Below are positions 51,091 to 63,683 of a DNA stretch of 64,000 nucleotides, piece after piece. The notes beneath the pieces are model-generated. The model saw nothing but the letters and a program-made list of their open reading frames with translations. It had not been told where the DNA came from and made no database searches. Made by a program: the position numbers and the translations under genes. The stretch comes from Callaeas wilsoni (taxonomy: Eukaryota; Chordata; Aves; Passeriformes; Callaeidae), in the NCBI GenBank assembly GCA_013398955.1, contig VWPU01011673.1, positions 124,001 through 188,000 on the forward strand, in the 5' to 3' direction. Position 1 is the first letter of the stretch. Each line of letters begins with the position of its first letter.

Positions 51091-52910
51091 TCTATTCCAG
51101 TATATGTTTCAGTACACCAGTTCAGGTTAATAGCAAGTATGGGCAAACAAAAAACCTCATGCCCAATTAAAAAAAAAATTGAATAAAATTATTCCAATTA
51201 AATCATGAAGTGAATATTTGACATTACAGAAAATCTTAGGTCTTTTTTTTTTTTAAATATGGTCTGCTTTTTCTTTTTTTTTCTTGATATCAGAGGACAA
51301 CAATTTGGGGGAAAAAAAAAAAAAAGAGGTTCTAGTTGTAGTGTTTCCCTGCCTTGAAAGTGCTAAGTTTCACAAAGTAAATGAAGCTCAGCAAAAATAG
51401 GTACATGCCAAAAATGTAGGATCAAGAGTAGATATTTGGGAAAACCTGTAGTAAAAAAATTACGTATTTATTACAGGGTCCAAAATGATACACATGGCCT
51501 GTGTATCTAACTAAAACGAGAAGCTGTGTTTGTGACTGAAATTAAAGCCAATACTTAATGGTGGAATTATTTAAGAGTAAGATAATTTTCAGACAAAAAA
51601 GGCAAAAATTTAAAGCTTCATTTTTTTCTATTTAATCAGTCAAAAATAGTTCTTCGTCATAACAGTGGTGAGAGAAAACGAAGTGTGAAGTCACACTACA
51701 GTGTGAACTTTATCACGTACTACTCTGTGAAAAGTAACATTTGGTTTCTTAAAGAAAAAATAAATTTAAACAAAACAAGAAAAATAGGAGTCATCACATT
51801 CTGATTTTATTCCTGAACTGCAAATTTGCAAATGTCCTTAGTGGATTTGGGTGTTATAATGAAATCTTAGCATATCACTTGAATATACCTCCATGAGATG
51901 ATAGCTGAAACAGACATTCAAAAATCCTGAGAGTCTTTTAAGTCAGAGAAGAAAATGTTGAAATTTTTAGCATGAATGTAAAGTACCTGTTATGATAATC
52001 AGTCCTTGTATGTAAATGTTAAAAACATTACGGTAGACGTTTCATGGATAAAATTATGCCTATGCAAAGTACACTGGCCTAAAGAAATCCAAGTGGAACA
52101 TGTAAAGGAAGATTTATATAGCTTACAAAATTTATATAACTGTTTTATCTGTAATAATTTATACATGCATCGTGGCTGCATGAGTCTTAAGCAAGAGACT
52201 GCCAGCACATTAAGTGTTTCACTTATTGTACTTTCACTTGATGATTTATTTTATCATTTGGGAAGTTTTGGCTTTTTTCATTTCTCACATCTGAGTGAGC
52301 ACCGACCAACAGCTCATTTTAAGTCACATTTTTATTTAATAGAAGCTTAAAAGACCTAGAATTTAAAGTTCTGTAGTCTGCCTCGTGGCAGTTTCATTAA
52401 ACGGCAGCTGTTTTTCCTGTAAAGATCAAGCCCTGGAAACAAAAGATACAAATGCAAGAAAATAAAAATAAATGGACTTATAGACAGCTTTTAAGCTAAA
52501 AGCAAGAAAAGGAATGTTTCATTCTTTCTAAATCAAGCAATAGACATGCCAAAAAATGTTTAACAGATTAATATATGCCACAAAAAATACTTTAGTTTTC
52601 AAGAATGAAAACTCAGAAAATTTAGACCTTCTTGTCTTAGTTTTGGTATCCACTGTGCAGAATATTTACACTGGGGCAGTACATCTCTGCTCTTGTTATT
52701 TTCAATGACAATTCAATTAATGTGGCAAATTTTAAGATACAGATTATCCCAAGATAGACTTTCAGAGGAAAAGCAAAGCAAAGAAAGAGGCAAGTAAGTT
52801 GGAATAGGGATAACAGACGACAGTTTGTAGCAAAAAAATGCTGCATTGAAGAACATGGCAATGTTCAACATTCATGAAGAAATATGTCATTTAATAACGT
52901 GTTAATGTAT
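51091..52910. other. Unique AT-rich DNA, no firm gene
   Basis: T-tracts (51243-51254, 51268-51282) and an A-tract (51312-51325) lie close together. A 114-codon plus-strand frame at 52006-52350 is one of the longest in the window. It has no recognisable domain, is followed by ordinary AT-rich DNA, and overlaps an open frame on the other strand. I treat it as chance. Confidence 0.6.
51243..51325. repeat. Paired poly-T and poly-A tracts
   Basis: Two T-rich runs are followed within about 30-60 bp by a 14-base A run. The tracts are complementary and could fold back on each other. They are more simply explained as slippage-prone homopolymers. Confidence 0.8.
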
Positions 52911-53174
52911 GAACTGAGGGAATGGCATGAAGCTGTGTCAGAGGAGGTTTAGGCTGGATATTTGGAAAAGGTTCGTCACCCAGAGGGTGGTTGAGTGCTG
53001 AAACAGGCTCCCCAGGCCATTGGTCACAGCACCATCGTGACAGTTCAAGAAGTGTTTGGACAATATTCTCAAGCACATGGTGTGACTCTTGGAGCTGTCC
53101 CGTGCAGGGACAGGAGTTGGACTTGATGATCCTTGTGGCTCTCTTCTGACTCAGGATATTCTATGGTTCTATGT
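52911..53174 (+). mobile_element. CR1 LINE 3'-end copy, sense
   Basis: The start GAACTGAGGGAATGGCATGA is followed by AGCTGTGTCAGAGGAGGTTTAGG, CACCCAGAGGGTGGTTGAG, GAAACAGGCTCCCCAGG, GTTTGGACAATATTCTCAAG, CACATGGTGTGACTCTTGG and GAGTTGGACTTGATGATCC. The 3' end is TATTCTATGGTTCTATG. This is the standard 3' untranslated region of a different CR1 subfamily from the copy at 50499-51090, of the type with the GGCATGAAGCTGTGTCAG block. It is 5'-truncated to about 265 bp. The minus-strand 61-codon frame here is an artefact. Confidence 0.96.
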
Positions 53175-56100
53175 TTTATTGGACTTCATATAACACTGAG
53201 AAATAATTTCTCACATATGCAAAACCTATTTAACAAATTCATTAATTTGCCCTCTATGTCCAAATACAGTTTACTTCCAACTGGTAACACTTAAACAGCA
53301 CAAGGTATCAAAAATGGCTAAAACTAGTTAATTGAGGATTCCCTAGTTAAAGCAAATCTGTAATCTGGCATCTCATGCATGATCTATGCCCATTAATTTT
53401 GGCATAGGACATGAGAGGACTCCTCATTTGGCAAGAGAACAGACTGCACTATAATAACTAACAGCATGAATGTTACAATCTTATGTGTGTCTGAAGCTGC
53501 TTTTAAATTTTTGTGAATTAAATAGCCCTGATTCTCTTAGACTGAGAAAGGGTAAACCAGGGGGCCAGCTTGCTCTGGAACAGCCCATCGTTCTTTTCTG
53601 TTCTGTGCCTGCCTAAGTGCAGGATACCTGGGCTGTTGTATTTTTGATTGATAATATCATATACTAACACAGATTCACCTCATTATACTTGCAATCCATC
53701 TTTTTCATGAGGTTATTTAATAAACTGTAGCCTCTTGGTAAGATAGCTATAATCAATGTGCATAAACTAATTTTTTTATTAGTTATAATTATACGAGGTC
53801 ATTTTTATTGGTGCAGTTAGATTGATAGATAGCTCTGTAATTGTTTTCAAAGACACAGACAGCTATAATACAATTAAGTGACAAAGGATTGATCCTTGCT
53901 ACATGGAATCAATTGAAACTGATGGCATGCAGAAAGTCACAGAAAAGCTCAATAGACTTTAGGATTTAAGCCTAAACTGAAATCAGCTCACTGGGTCTCC
54001 CCATTTTTCCCCAAATCCTTGTTTTACTCTGTATTAAATAAAAAATCTTTAAAAATTTAGAGCTACAACTGGATTTTTTTGTAATAGATTAATAAAACAT
54101 AGACATTTTAAAAAGCCATTGACACAGTCTTGTCAATAGTTTGGATTTTTTGTTGGTGCTACAAAGCCGAAAGGCTAAAATGTTATCTAAAATTGTGAAA
54201 AATCTAACCCTTTATTTCAATGTGACAGATGTACTTGCCTTGAGCACTAACAAGGCATAGCTAATTACTGATACAGTTGCAGAAAAGACACTCTGACAGT
54301 CACGATCTATGAGCAAATTTGTCTTCCAAGTGACAAGTCAACCAGAGGTTACAGAGGATCTTGGGCACTGGGTGGGTTATAAAAAAAATTTTGCACATTC
54401 ATTTTTGTTGCTGTAGGGAAAATATTTCACTTTCAACTCAGATGATGTCAGAGGTCCTTCCATGCTCATAATCCTTCCATTAAAGGCCCCAATATTTATT
54501 TCTACATACTGACAAGAGGTCTATAATCAAAAAGATTTTTGAGCTATCATTTTTCCTAAGTTATTTTGTGATTTTTTTATGATACAATATCTATTTTAGT
54601 CATATCAACTAATGAATAAATAAATCATGCATCATAAAAATTCAGCATTTTTCAAAAATTAGAATCTGTAAAAATGCTACACGAAAATCTATTTTAAAGT
54701 GACTATTTTCAAAATATCTGAAGCTTTCTATTTTCTTATCATTTCAAATACAACGAAGATTTTTGAGAACTTGCATTTTAGTGGAAGTAAATGACAAGCT
54801 GATGGTAATGCAAAAAAATCAGATAATTCTATTAAAAATTTAATTTTTAGCGATATAATTACTGAAATAAAATGAAAAACATAACTAAAAAATATTTCCA
54901 TTATCTTTGCATCTACAGTCCTCATTTTCCAAGTGTTTCAATCTTGAGAGAAAAACATTCTCATTTTCTTATGTCTGAAAAGAGTTCCAATAAGACCAAA
55001 TAAATATACTGTTCTTTATCAAGCTGAAATAGTTATTTCTATTTATGATATATGTGAATAGGTATTTCTGATGGTCAAACAGTTTTCTCACTGCTACGCT
55101 GGCAGGTGTAATTTCAGGACTGACATACACTAGTAATTTGAAGGATTTTTTTAATCAGTGTTTACTCTCCTGAAGTACATACATTACCTGTATTTATTTC
55201 ACAGATATCGGAAATCTCCTATAAAAGCTACCACAATGCCTTTGGGTGTAATAAGATGGAATCATTTGGGTCAGATCTCAAATGGGATTAGGCTTCCTGG
55301 CACAAAGCATTGCAGCGATTCAGTGTTAGGCAGTGAGCCCAGGTGTGTAATTCAGGGATTTCTTACGTTCCCACATTCCATGTGCAATGAAAGAGAAAAA
55401 CTGGCACTTCATAATGGGACAAGAAGTGTGACAAAGGTACTTAAACCAGGCAATATGAGCACCAAACCCTTGACATAATGAAACTTCTCTTTTCTGCTTT
55501 AAGTGCTTGTGTCTCACTAAGTTTCTGAGCTTGAAACAATTTGCTCCATTTTTTTGTTTAAACCACACTGACCACTTGCAATGACTTTTGTTACACTCAG
55601 TGAATGCAGCAGGAAATTTCACTTAAAGAATATAATTTCTTTCATGAATTTCAAATTCAGAATTTATACTCTTGATGTAGAGGTATGAACCACTAGGGAA
55701 AAAAACCTGTTTCTTTATTCCCCTTTCATAAATCTTTTGTTAAGGATTGCACAGAACTGCAGCTCCAGTTGGAGAAATGGAGGGTCCTTCTTCCTGAGTT
55801 TTGCAGCTTGCTGTAGGTCTTTCACACAGAAAATGGGAGTCCTCGCTTTCAACCAAGAGCACCAAATCCAGTTCTTCCCCACCAGGAATAACAATTGTAA
55901 TCATTACCATTGCGCTAAAGGTAAAATAATATTTTTTCATTATTTCTTTAGAGAATATTTCAGTTTTATTTTATTCTAAAGCCTTATATTACATTAAAGA
56001 ACATTTTATTTTAAAAGTCTCGTCTTTCACTTCCATATCATTTGTTTTTCAGCTGATATTTTATCATGAGCTAACTGAGTTGCCAAAAATTATAAAATGA

Positions 56101-56829
56101 GAATTTTTCTTCTTTTTCAGATTTGCCTTTTTGCAAAGGCCCATCACATCTCCAATTGATAGATCCAGTTGCATTACTGCAGTGTAAGAAACATTCATAC
56201 CAAGTCATACCCACTAAGTGAACACCCAGAGAGGAAATTTTGGGTGGTGTACCTCTGAATGTTAGACAAATTCAAAGACCCTTGAAATAACAAGAAATTT
56301 TCTCCACTTCTCTTTATTGTCTTGGGAAGCTGAGAAGATACCTCTAGAGTGATATCCTCAAATGTTTTTTTCATGATCTGCTATGAAAAAACTAGTGAAA
56401 AATGTTCCTCTTCTTGAGTGAGATTTGCAGAGAAGTACTATGGCAGTCTATCGACAATAAGTAGAGGGAGAAGTTGAAGGATATTCTTTGTAGGTAAAAG
56501 GAAAGGATGGGCATGAAAATGGCTTCTACAAAGAATCCTATTAAAGTGATTATGATTGTTTTATCACCCCCTCAAACCTGACCATCTCCACTGGGGCACA
56601 AGTGATCCTTAACATGTGGGGAATGTACACTTACTGACATTATGCAAATGGTGTCACCTCTCCAAACAAAGTTCCAATTAATTTTTATTAATTTTACTGA
56701 CCTATTTTTCCATCCCCAAAACATCCTTTTTAAAATATGCATGTTTCTGCATTGCTAACAAAAGAAAAAAATAAACGAACAAAGCAAACCGCTCAGCCAG
56801 AGTGAAAAACTAAGAGCTCTCTCTTTGCT
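53175..56829. other. Unique AT-rich DNA, no firm gene
   Basis: No named repeat is seen. A complex, less A/T-monotonous segment at about 53830-53990 could be conserved non-coding DNA. An exon-like segment at 55205-55436 is listed separately. A good-looking acceptor (CTTCTTTTTCAG near 56120) leads to a stop within 13 codons in one frame. Confidence 0.6.
55205..55436 (+). other. Exon-like stop-free segment, 232 nt (tentative)
   Basis: A TGTATTTATTTCACAG acceptor precedes 55205 and ACAAAG|GTACTT follows 55436. One base and then 77 codons are open, within a 106-codon frame (55158-55478). The frame contains RKSPIKATTMP, WNHLGQISNGIRLPG and a few cysteines. GC is visibly higher than in the flanks. 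No homology is recognised. The opposite strand is also open for 98 codons (55326-55622), which suggests a locally stop-poor composition rather than selection for coding. Confidence 0.17.
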
Positions 56830-57420
56830 TTCTACAGAGGCTAAGTGCATGCACCATAACGAAAATAAATTATATTAATATGCATTTTCATTTTATGCAA
56901 GGCTTTAACAAGAAAGATTTTGCTGATAATGTTGATGCAATAACATCCTGCTGTTAAACGTTCATTCCTGACTAAACTTCAATTCTCTGTCCTCTCAGCT
57001 GTGCCAACACAATGCTGAGGCCATGATGTAAATAGGACTGGTAAACTAATCCAGACTGAAAGTAATTCTTCATTTAATAGGAGCTGTGAGATGCTGCAGG
57101 TAAATCCAGAAGTGTAATGTTAGAGTACTACGTTATGTTCTGATGAGAATTAAATAAAGGGCTAGCTGAAATATTGCTGTCAGCACAGCATCTGCTCGTG
57201 TGATCTTTTAGTCATAATAATAGTGCTAATTTACAGCATATCGAAGCAGACGTGGAAACTAACACACACAGTGCATCTTCTGAATATTCCCTATGAACTG
57301 CTCATGAGCAATCTGCAGGCCAAGAATTTATTCACTGTGGAAATAAATGAATATTTTCTAGGTAATGAATAAATCCACAAATTTTGCCATATGTTTGTGG
57401 ACAACTGGTGAACAGAAAAA
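56830..57420. promoter_or_regulatory. Candidate conserved non-coding element / enhancer
   Basis: About 590 bp with no repeat similarity and no long open frame. It is dense in words common in vertebrate developmental enhancers: TATTAATATGCATTTTCATTTTATGCAAGG (octamer-like) near 56872-56902, several TAAT cores, GCTAATTTACAGC at about 57224, and CAGCTG-like and TGATGTAAAT words. CpGs are retained near 57197, 57242 and 57251. This is inference from composition; alignment is needed to test conservation. Confidence 0.33.
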
Positions 57421-60400
57421 AAAGTTGGTGAAATTTAACCCAATAAATAATTCATTACAGATTGCTTGCCTAATCTAAATTTAAACCCACAGATTTAACT
57501 ACCTCCAACCTCTTTTTTATGAGTAGCACTAGCACCCAGTGCCTTCATTCATTATACACTTTGCCATCACCATTGGTTATCATCAAAGGCCTTACATCAA
57601 GGCAATAGAGGAAGAGAGCAATCCCTTCTGGTTAAAACGTTAAATCAAGTTACATTTGACCTCACTATTTCAGCACTGAAACCATCACCTGCATTTGAAT
57701 GACCAAGAGACTAAGACAGATCACAGGCATAGAATAATGCAGTGCACTGGCTACCACTTAATTTGCCTCGACCTCTACTTTGTAACCTACCACTACTGAA
57801 TTTGAGAGGAAAAATTACTAGAGACAGACAACCCGGCAGAGTGAAAGTCAACATCATCATCTCTCTCCCTGCAGGTCAATAGTTCAGCATCATCATTCCG
57901 GAAGAACTAATCTCATTTCTGAAACCTATTTCTAAGTGTACAGTGGTTATCTAAAAGAGAATCTGGAGACCATTTTTAATGCTATGAAATGGAGGAAGTT
58001 AAAACAAAGCAAAACGGAAGAATATAGAAAAGAACTTCCACTGCAGTTTTATGTGGAAAGAAGAAGTATTTAAGATTAACTTTTTACTTAGAGCACAGGG
58101 ATTTTTTTGCATAATCCTTCCCAAGAATGTCTGCTTGAGTGACCTATTTCACTTTATTGACCTAAGAGTGGTTTACATCTAATGAATAATAAAGAAAAAT
58201 AAAAGCTCAGAAAGAACCACTTGCTACGAACACCATCCTGGCAAAGAATATAATGGCTGCCACCGTAAATTATCCAAGAAACTAAGGTCTTAATTTACTT
58301 TCATAAGAAAGAACAGCAAAAAAAGTACAATCTAGTGGAGCATTGTCTTGCACAAAATTTTAATATAAGCAACTTATAAAATAAACTTTCTTTCCAGCAC
58401 AATTTACATTTTATCCATTTTCCTCATATACTCCTTGCCCAAGTAATACTGTAGATTTGAAAGATTGATGCAGATGCTGGTATGTGTGTGTGTTTTAAAT
58501 GATTTGATATTGTTCTAGTCCTGCTGTAGTCTCAGGAGGGAAAACAGAGAGAAACGTAAATACTTACCGAGCACGGAGGCCTTTTTTGACTCTGCTTAAG
58601 ATGACAGAAAAATTGGTGCACTTGGAGCTTAGCTGTAAATATCCTACATTCAGACAAGCCAGAGAGCTCTCAAAAGGGTCATTTAAAGGGGATTATTATC
58701 TACAAAACTCATTTTATGTGGTTTCATCCCTTAAATGAGTGAGAATCTGCAGATAACCTACAAAGTCAAAGGTGATTTTAATACATAAATACAGAAAGGA
58801 TCATTATTAAACTTTTTTTTTTTCAACTGCATTATGACTGTTTGCAATCTGCAAACTTCTAGTATAAAGTATCCAGCCCTAATCTTTGGTAGCAAGCATA
58901 TTCATATAACACCTACTGACATCCATGTAGGGGGCAAGTATTAAATTTTCAAAATCAAATCTAACTTCCCTATATTATCACTCTAATGTAAATCTACCTT
59001 TTCCAGTCCTTTCCTTTCAGACTTGGCTTCTTATGTTGTGTTTCAATTCAAAAGTGAAGAAATTTTGAAGACATGCACCAGGTGTTTCTGAATTCAATAT
59101 TTACTGTAAGGGTTTATACTAATAGATCTTGATACATTTACTGTAATCTCTTTAAAAATACTGATTTCAAAAATTAAATGGAGACCTAGATTACCATCAG
59201 GGAAGTAACAGCACAAGGTACTCTGAAGATGTTGCCCATAGATCACCATTAGAAATATGATTTGGTACATATATCCCCAAAAAAACCCATTGAGATGTTT
59301 GACTGCTTTTCCAAAGGCCTCCATCCACCTTCAACCATACACTTAGCTGAGATAATTATAAAACTGAAAAAAACTCACATGTACATGAAGTTCACATGTT
59401 TATATATTTTGGTTAGTTGTGGTCAATGATGTCAGCAGCCAAATGTATACTTCGCACCCATAGCAAAAGACTCCAGAACAGCTGTCTCCTTGCCACCCCC
59501 TTGGTAGCTATTGCAGCTCTTAAGAAATACCTCATTAAATAAGGCATTAGTCTGTTTTTCAGCCCAGCTACTGACATTTTTTTATTACACTTGAGTAATT
59601 TCAAAATTAGTATGCCTCTAATCACTGCTGTAGTTAGAAAACTTTTAGAGCATATCTGAATGAGTAAGCAGCACAAAAGGATGTCACTATCCTCTCCCAA
59701 ATTATGATTTTCAAGCTAATCTCAATTCCCATGTCTTGACTTATGATTCTTGAAGGTTTGTGGTAAAATGCTGCTGTCTTTCTTATAAATAAAGTCAGCA
59801 TTTATTGCCAAAGTCTGATTTTTCTGTTTAGAGTGTCTCCAGGAAATATGCAATAATACTGCCTTTTGTCTGTTTCCCTTCTGTTAAAAAAATAAGGAAG
59901 TTGAAGGAATAAAAATAATGCAAAGAAAAATAATGAAAAATAAAGTCAGCAAGCAGGAAAAGCAAAACTTCTAAGTCAGAAAGGTAAATAAGATAAATTA
60001 AGAAAAGAGGAGATATAAAATTACAAGACACAACTCAATCTAAATAATTTAAAGTCAGACAATAGATTTAATTCCTTCTTTCTTCCATATTCTTATACTG
60101 ATCTCAAAAATGTCAGTCCTAACAGAAAGCATCACTATATTTAAATCATATTTTACTCCTATAATAGAAAAAACATAAATTTTAAGACCACGTACCCTAA
60201 GTAATACATGTAGAAATCTACATGTACTTGGCTTTCACAAAATTCCTATTCAGTTTCTGTCAAATAACTATAAGGTGAGGCCAAACAGATATATTAGTCA
60301 ACCAAAGTTTAGAGCAGCACTTTGTGTTTTTGTACATTTCACTCACCTGGCTCATGGCTCAAGATAATAAAGTAAAAAGGGTTACTGCCCTCTAAGGAAA

Positions 60401-63400
60401 AGGAGATAACATTCACTAATTATTATAAATTATTTTTCATTATTATGGTGTCTATCTGCCAGACCTTTTCAATTTAATTTCAGTATTATAATGGTATTTT
60501 ATACATAGGAGTTTGATTATCCAGACATTTTGAATATGTAGAATGCATTTGTGGAATAACGAAAACATTATAAAGAAGTCAACATAAAGGGAATAAAAGG
60601 ACAGACAAAGCCTATTTCTGATAATCAGATAGTGAGAGATGATTGCTGGCAAACTGGCAAAATAAGGCCCTAGTATAAATGCATGTAGTATTACAAAACC
60701 AGAACTCAGAGCCAATGAAATTCAGCTCCTAATACTTGAAGGTAGGTGACACTTTAGATTTTGCTATATTAGGGTGCTTGCCCTTTCTTATTTATTAGAT
60801 AGTCACTTACACATTTGGAAATTGATAGATCACTACTGGCAGGCTTTAGTGCATGAACACAGACTTGCTTTCCAGTTTACCCAGTGTAGCAGTTAATGGT
60901 AAGCCTCAGAGATCGGGAAAAGTATATCCAGTAATAAGAGCAAGTAGGTTCTGTGCCTTTTGTGTTTTCCTTTATTTCTCTAAAGTGGTCAATATAATAT
61001 GTTATAGGAGTAAATTTCAGCTCTGATCAACAGTAATGGAGGTCAGGCTTTGGCAGTTATATAAATCCAATGAGGTTAACTAGCCTATAAAAAATAAGTG
61101 CTGAAGTGTTCATTTTTCTGTGGGTTATACTGCTAGGTGACTTGCTTTTCCTGTTATAACCATTTTATTACAAGTTTCCACAGCAAAGAAAATGCTAAGT
61201 GACTTCTGGAGAAGACATGAACAATAAAAGTCACTGTAGGTTTTATATGATAGATAATGTTCGTGTATAACAGAATGACCCAAATTGAGTTCTATTAGGT
61301 TTTTTCCTACAGTGAAAAAGTAAAAAATAGATCAGATGGAATGCTTCTATATTTAGTAACCATTTTTAAAATGACAGGTGAAATACATCTTTCTTTCTTG
61401 ATGGTATATTTGACTTTGAGATTACAACAGCTTTTGAAAATATGGCGGGGATTGTTTGTTCGTTTTTTTCTGAAGTCAAGGAATAAAATAAAAGCCTGGG
61501 AATTAATTCATTATTAACTTCCATTTTCCACCTACCAATGACAGGGTGTTAGAATTTGACCTTTTATTATTTTTTCATAAAATATGCAGTATTTCCTCAT
61601 AACCTTACACTAGACTTACTTTCTGCAGTTATTCAACTCAGTTATGCTGGGAATTTTCCCGGTTTTGTGTGAATGAAAAGTTTGTTTGTGGGCTAAACTT
61701 GCAGCAGCAGAACCTTTCCCTTGTGAGAGGCATTTAAATCTTCTTTATAACCCTTATTAAATAGGCATATCTCTTCAACTTCCAAAACACACAACATCTA
61801 CAAGCGAAAAGTTGCACACTTCAGTTAGCATATCATTAGATGGTTTCTTCTGGAAAAAGGAGGGAAAATGAAACAGTATTTAAATTAATTTTACATTTCC
61901 CACTTTCAAAAGGAATAATTTTGACAGTTAACTTAATTTTCATTACATATGGGATCAGGTATACAGTGACTAGAGCATTTTGGAAATACATAATTCCAGA
62001 TTTGAATATATAGTCCCATCAGTTAGCAGAATTGTTCATATGATAAATATTTAAGAGTTTTAAGGCATGGAAGTCTTTAAAGTGGTAAAATCTGGTACAG
62101 TTTTGAAATTATCAGACTATCTAGCAAAGTATTTTGCCCTTTTGAATTGTCTCCTATGTTTTTCATAAACAGCTTAAGTAATCAGACCTTAGAGTTTTGA
62201 AGTTAAATAAAAAATTTCAAGAGGAAGTGGTAACACTGGCTATATTCTACACAGTTTACTGAATTTAAAGAAGGCTTTTATGGTTCCAGGGTTTTATGCA
62301 TCCATCTCTGTCACTGACATTTCACCGGGCAGCTGAGCTATCTCAACGTTTTTTGTCTTTTAACTCTTCAGTCTTTTTAGGCTGTAAAACCTTCTAGAGG
62401 AGCATCTAGCATTTATAGAATGTGCAAGTAGATCCTCATGTGGTGGATTCCCATTGAGTAGCTGTGACCTCCGTCTGGTGTCACTGTACAGCAAACAAGA
62501 GCTGTAACATCACAGGTCGGAGTTCTTCCCTACAGGTTACAAGTCTCCCAAGAAGTTCCTTGTAGCTTTGCATGAAAACAGTGGAGACTTTGTAAAGGCA
62601 GGTAATGGTTTCTTCGCAGAATAGTAGGAATATCACAATGGACAGAGTGTTAAATAGGAATACTAAGCATATATTTATGAAATGGGAGATATCCTCAGAT
62701 AAAGTCATTATGATAAATAATCACTGTTAATCTGAATCTATTTCTCTGCAGAGAATGCATTGATTTTTAAGCACTGAAATCAATGGCAACTTCTGCTTAA
62801 AAACTGATGGTGCAGCCATGTTATCAATGGTTTACATTTATTCACCCTACAGTCTGAGATTTTCACTTGATTGTATTTTGAATTAGGTGTTGAGCTTCTA
62901 GAATTGCAGCCCAAACTTGATCTTATGTGGGATAACACTTTGTAAGTTTCATTTCAGGCGAGTTCTACTCAAAGTAACAGCTACATAATCTGACATAATA
63001 CAGTTCTCCTAATGGAAATTAATTATTCTATGATCACATACCCTATTACCCCCCTGAAGACCAGAATTTCTCAACTGGAATTTTTTAATTGACTGTGGTA
63101 GCTCTGGAGTTCTTTATTTAGCAGTAGGTGACTGCTATTTCATATGTAGAATCTTTTCAAGTAGTCTACTTAAATGCTCTGGGAGGGGGTTGCTCACTAA
63201 CAGAGAAAAAAGATACTTGCCTATGTCCTCCTAAGACAGGAGGATCTGAAGGACTGATACAGTGCTCTACATATTTCAGCCTTCTTAATGCACAAACCAG
63301 ATCAGTAAGGTTCTGTTTCACCATACTTCAGCACACAGAAGGTGACAGGCAAGATTGCATAAATGCAGAAGAGCATAAAAATGTTATAAAGAAAATCAAT

Positions 63401-63584
63401 GGCCTGAAACACCTGAAACATTCGAAATATTGTTTTGAATTTAAGCTGACTGCCTATCTACTGCTCTTTGCATGTTAGCTTAAACCTCTCCATGAAGCTA
63501 ATGAAAAGGACATAAAGGTTGACTGTATGAACATAGATCTGTTTCAGGGTAGATGTTCTTCTGCTGAAGTTCTGAGAAAGGTTT
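57421..63584. other. Unique AT-rich DNA, no gene recognised
   Basis: About 6.2 kb without a gene or repeat family I can support. It holds a perfect inverted repeat (60205-60226), a short GT run near 58484 and a poly-T at about 58813-58823. The 116-codon plus-strand frame at 63128-63478, the longest in the window, has no recognisable domain or splice context. A 75-codon minus-strand frame (62481-62708) would encode one hydrophobic stretch near its start; I consider both chance. Confidence 0.62.
60205..60226. repeat. Perfect 10-bp inverted repeat, 2-nt spacer
   Basis: TACATGTAGA, spacer AA, TCTACATGTA. The arms are exact reverse complements, and each begins or ends with the ACATGT palindrome. 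Confidence 0.9.
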
Positions 63585-63644
63585 TGCAGTGTTTGTTTTT
63601 GTTGTCGTTTTGCTGGGGTTGTTGTTGTTGGTGTTATTATTATT

Positions 63645-63679
<35 letters not shown>

Positions 63680-63683
63680 TTTC
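63585..63683. repeat. Compound microsatellite (GTT)n(TTA)n(TTTA)n
   Basis: A G/T-rich stretch with GTT units (about 63618-63630) passes into TTA units (63633-63643) and then an uninterrupted TTTA array at 63644-63682, nearly ten units. The pure array length makes length polymorphism likely. The Tyr/Leu/Phe-rich open frame across it is an artefact. Confidence 0.95.

Noticed and set aside
50871..51170. 99-codon plus-strand open frame
   Set aside because: It is an antisense reading of the CR1 copy at 50499-51090.
52006..52350. 114-codon open frame, plus strand
   Set aside because: No domain recognised, an overlapping open frame on the opposite strand, and AT-rich composition like the background.
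62481..62708. 75-codon minus-strand frame with one hydrophobic stretch, possible membrane micropeptide
   Set aside because: Hydrophobic runs are expected from T-rich sequence. There is no transcript evidence or recognised family.
63128..63478. Longest open frame, 116 codons, plus strand
   Set aside because: No domain, no splice or promoter context, and no recognised homology. The length is compatible with chance in 64 kb read in six frames.
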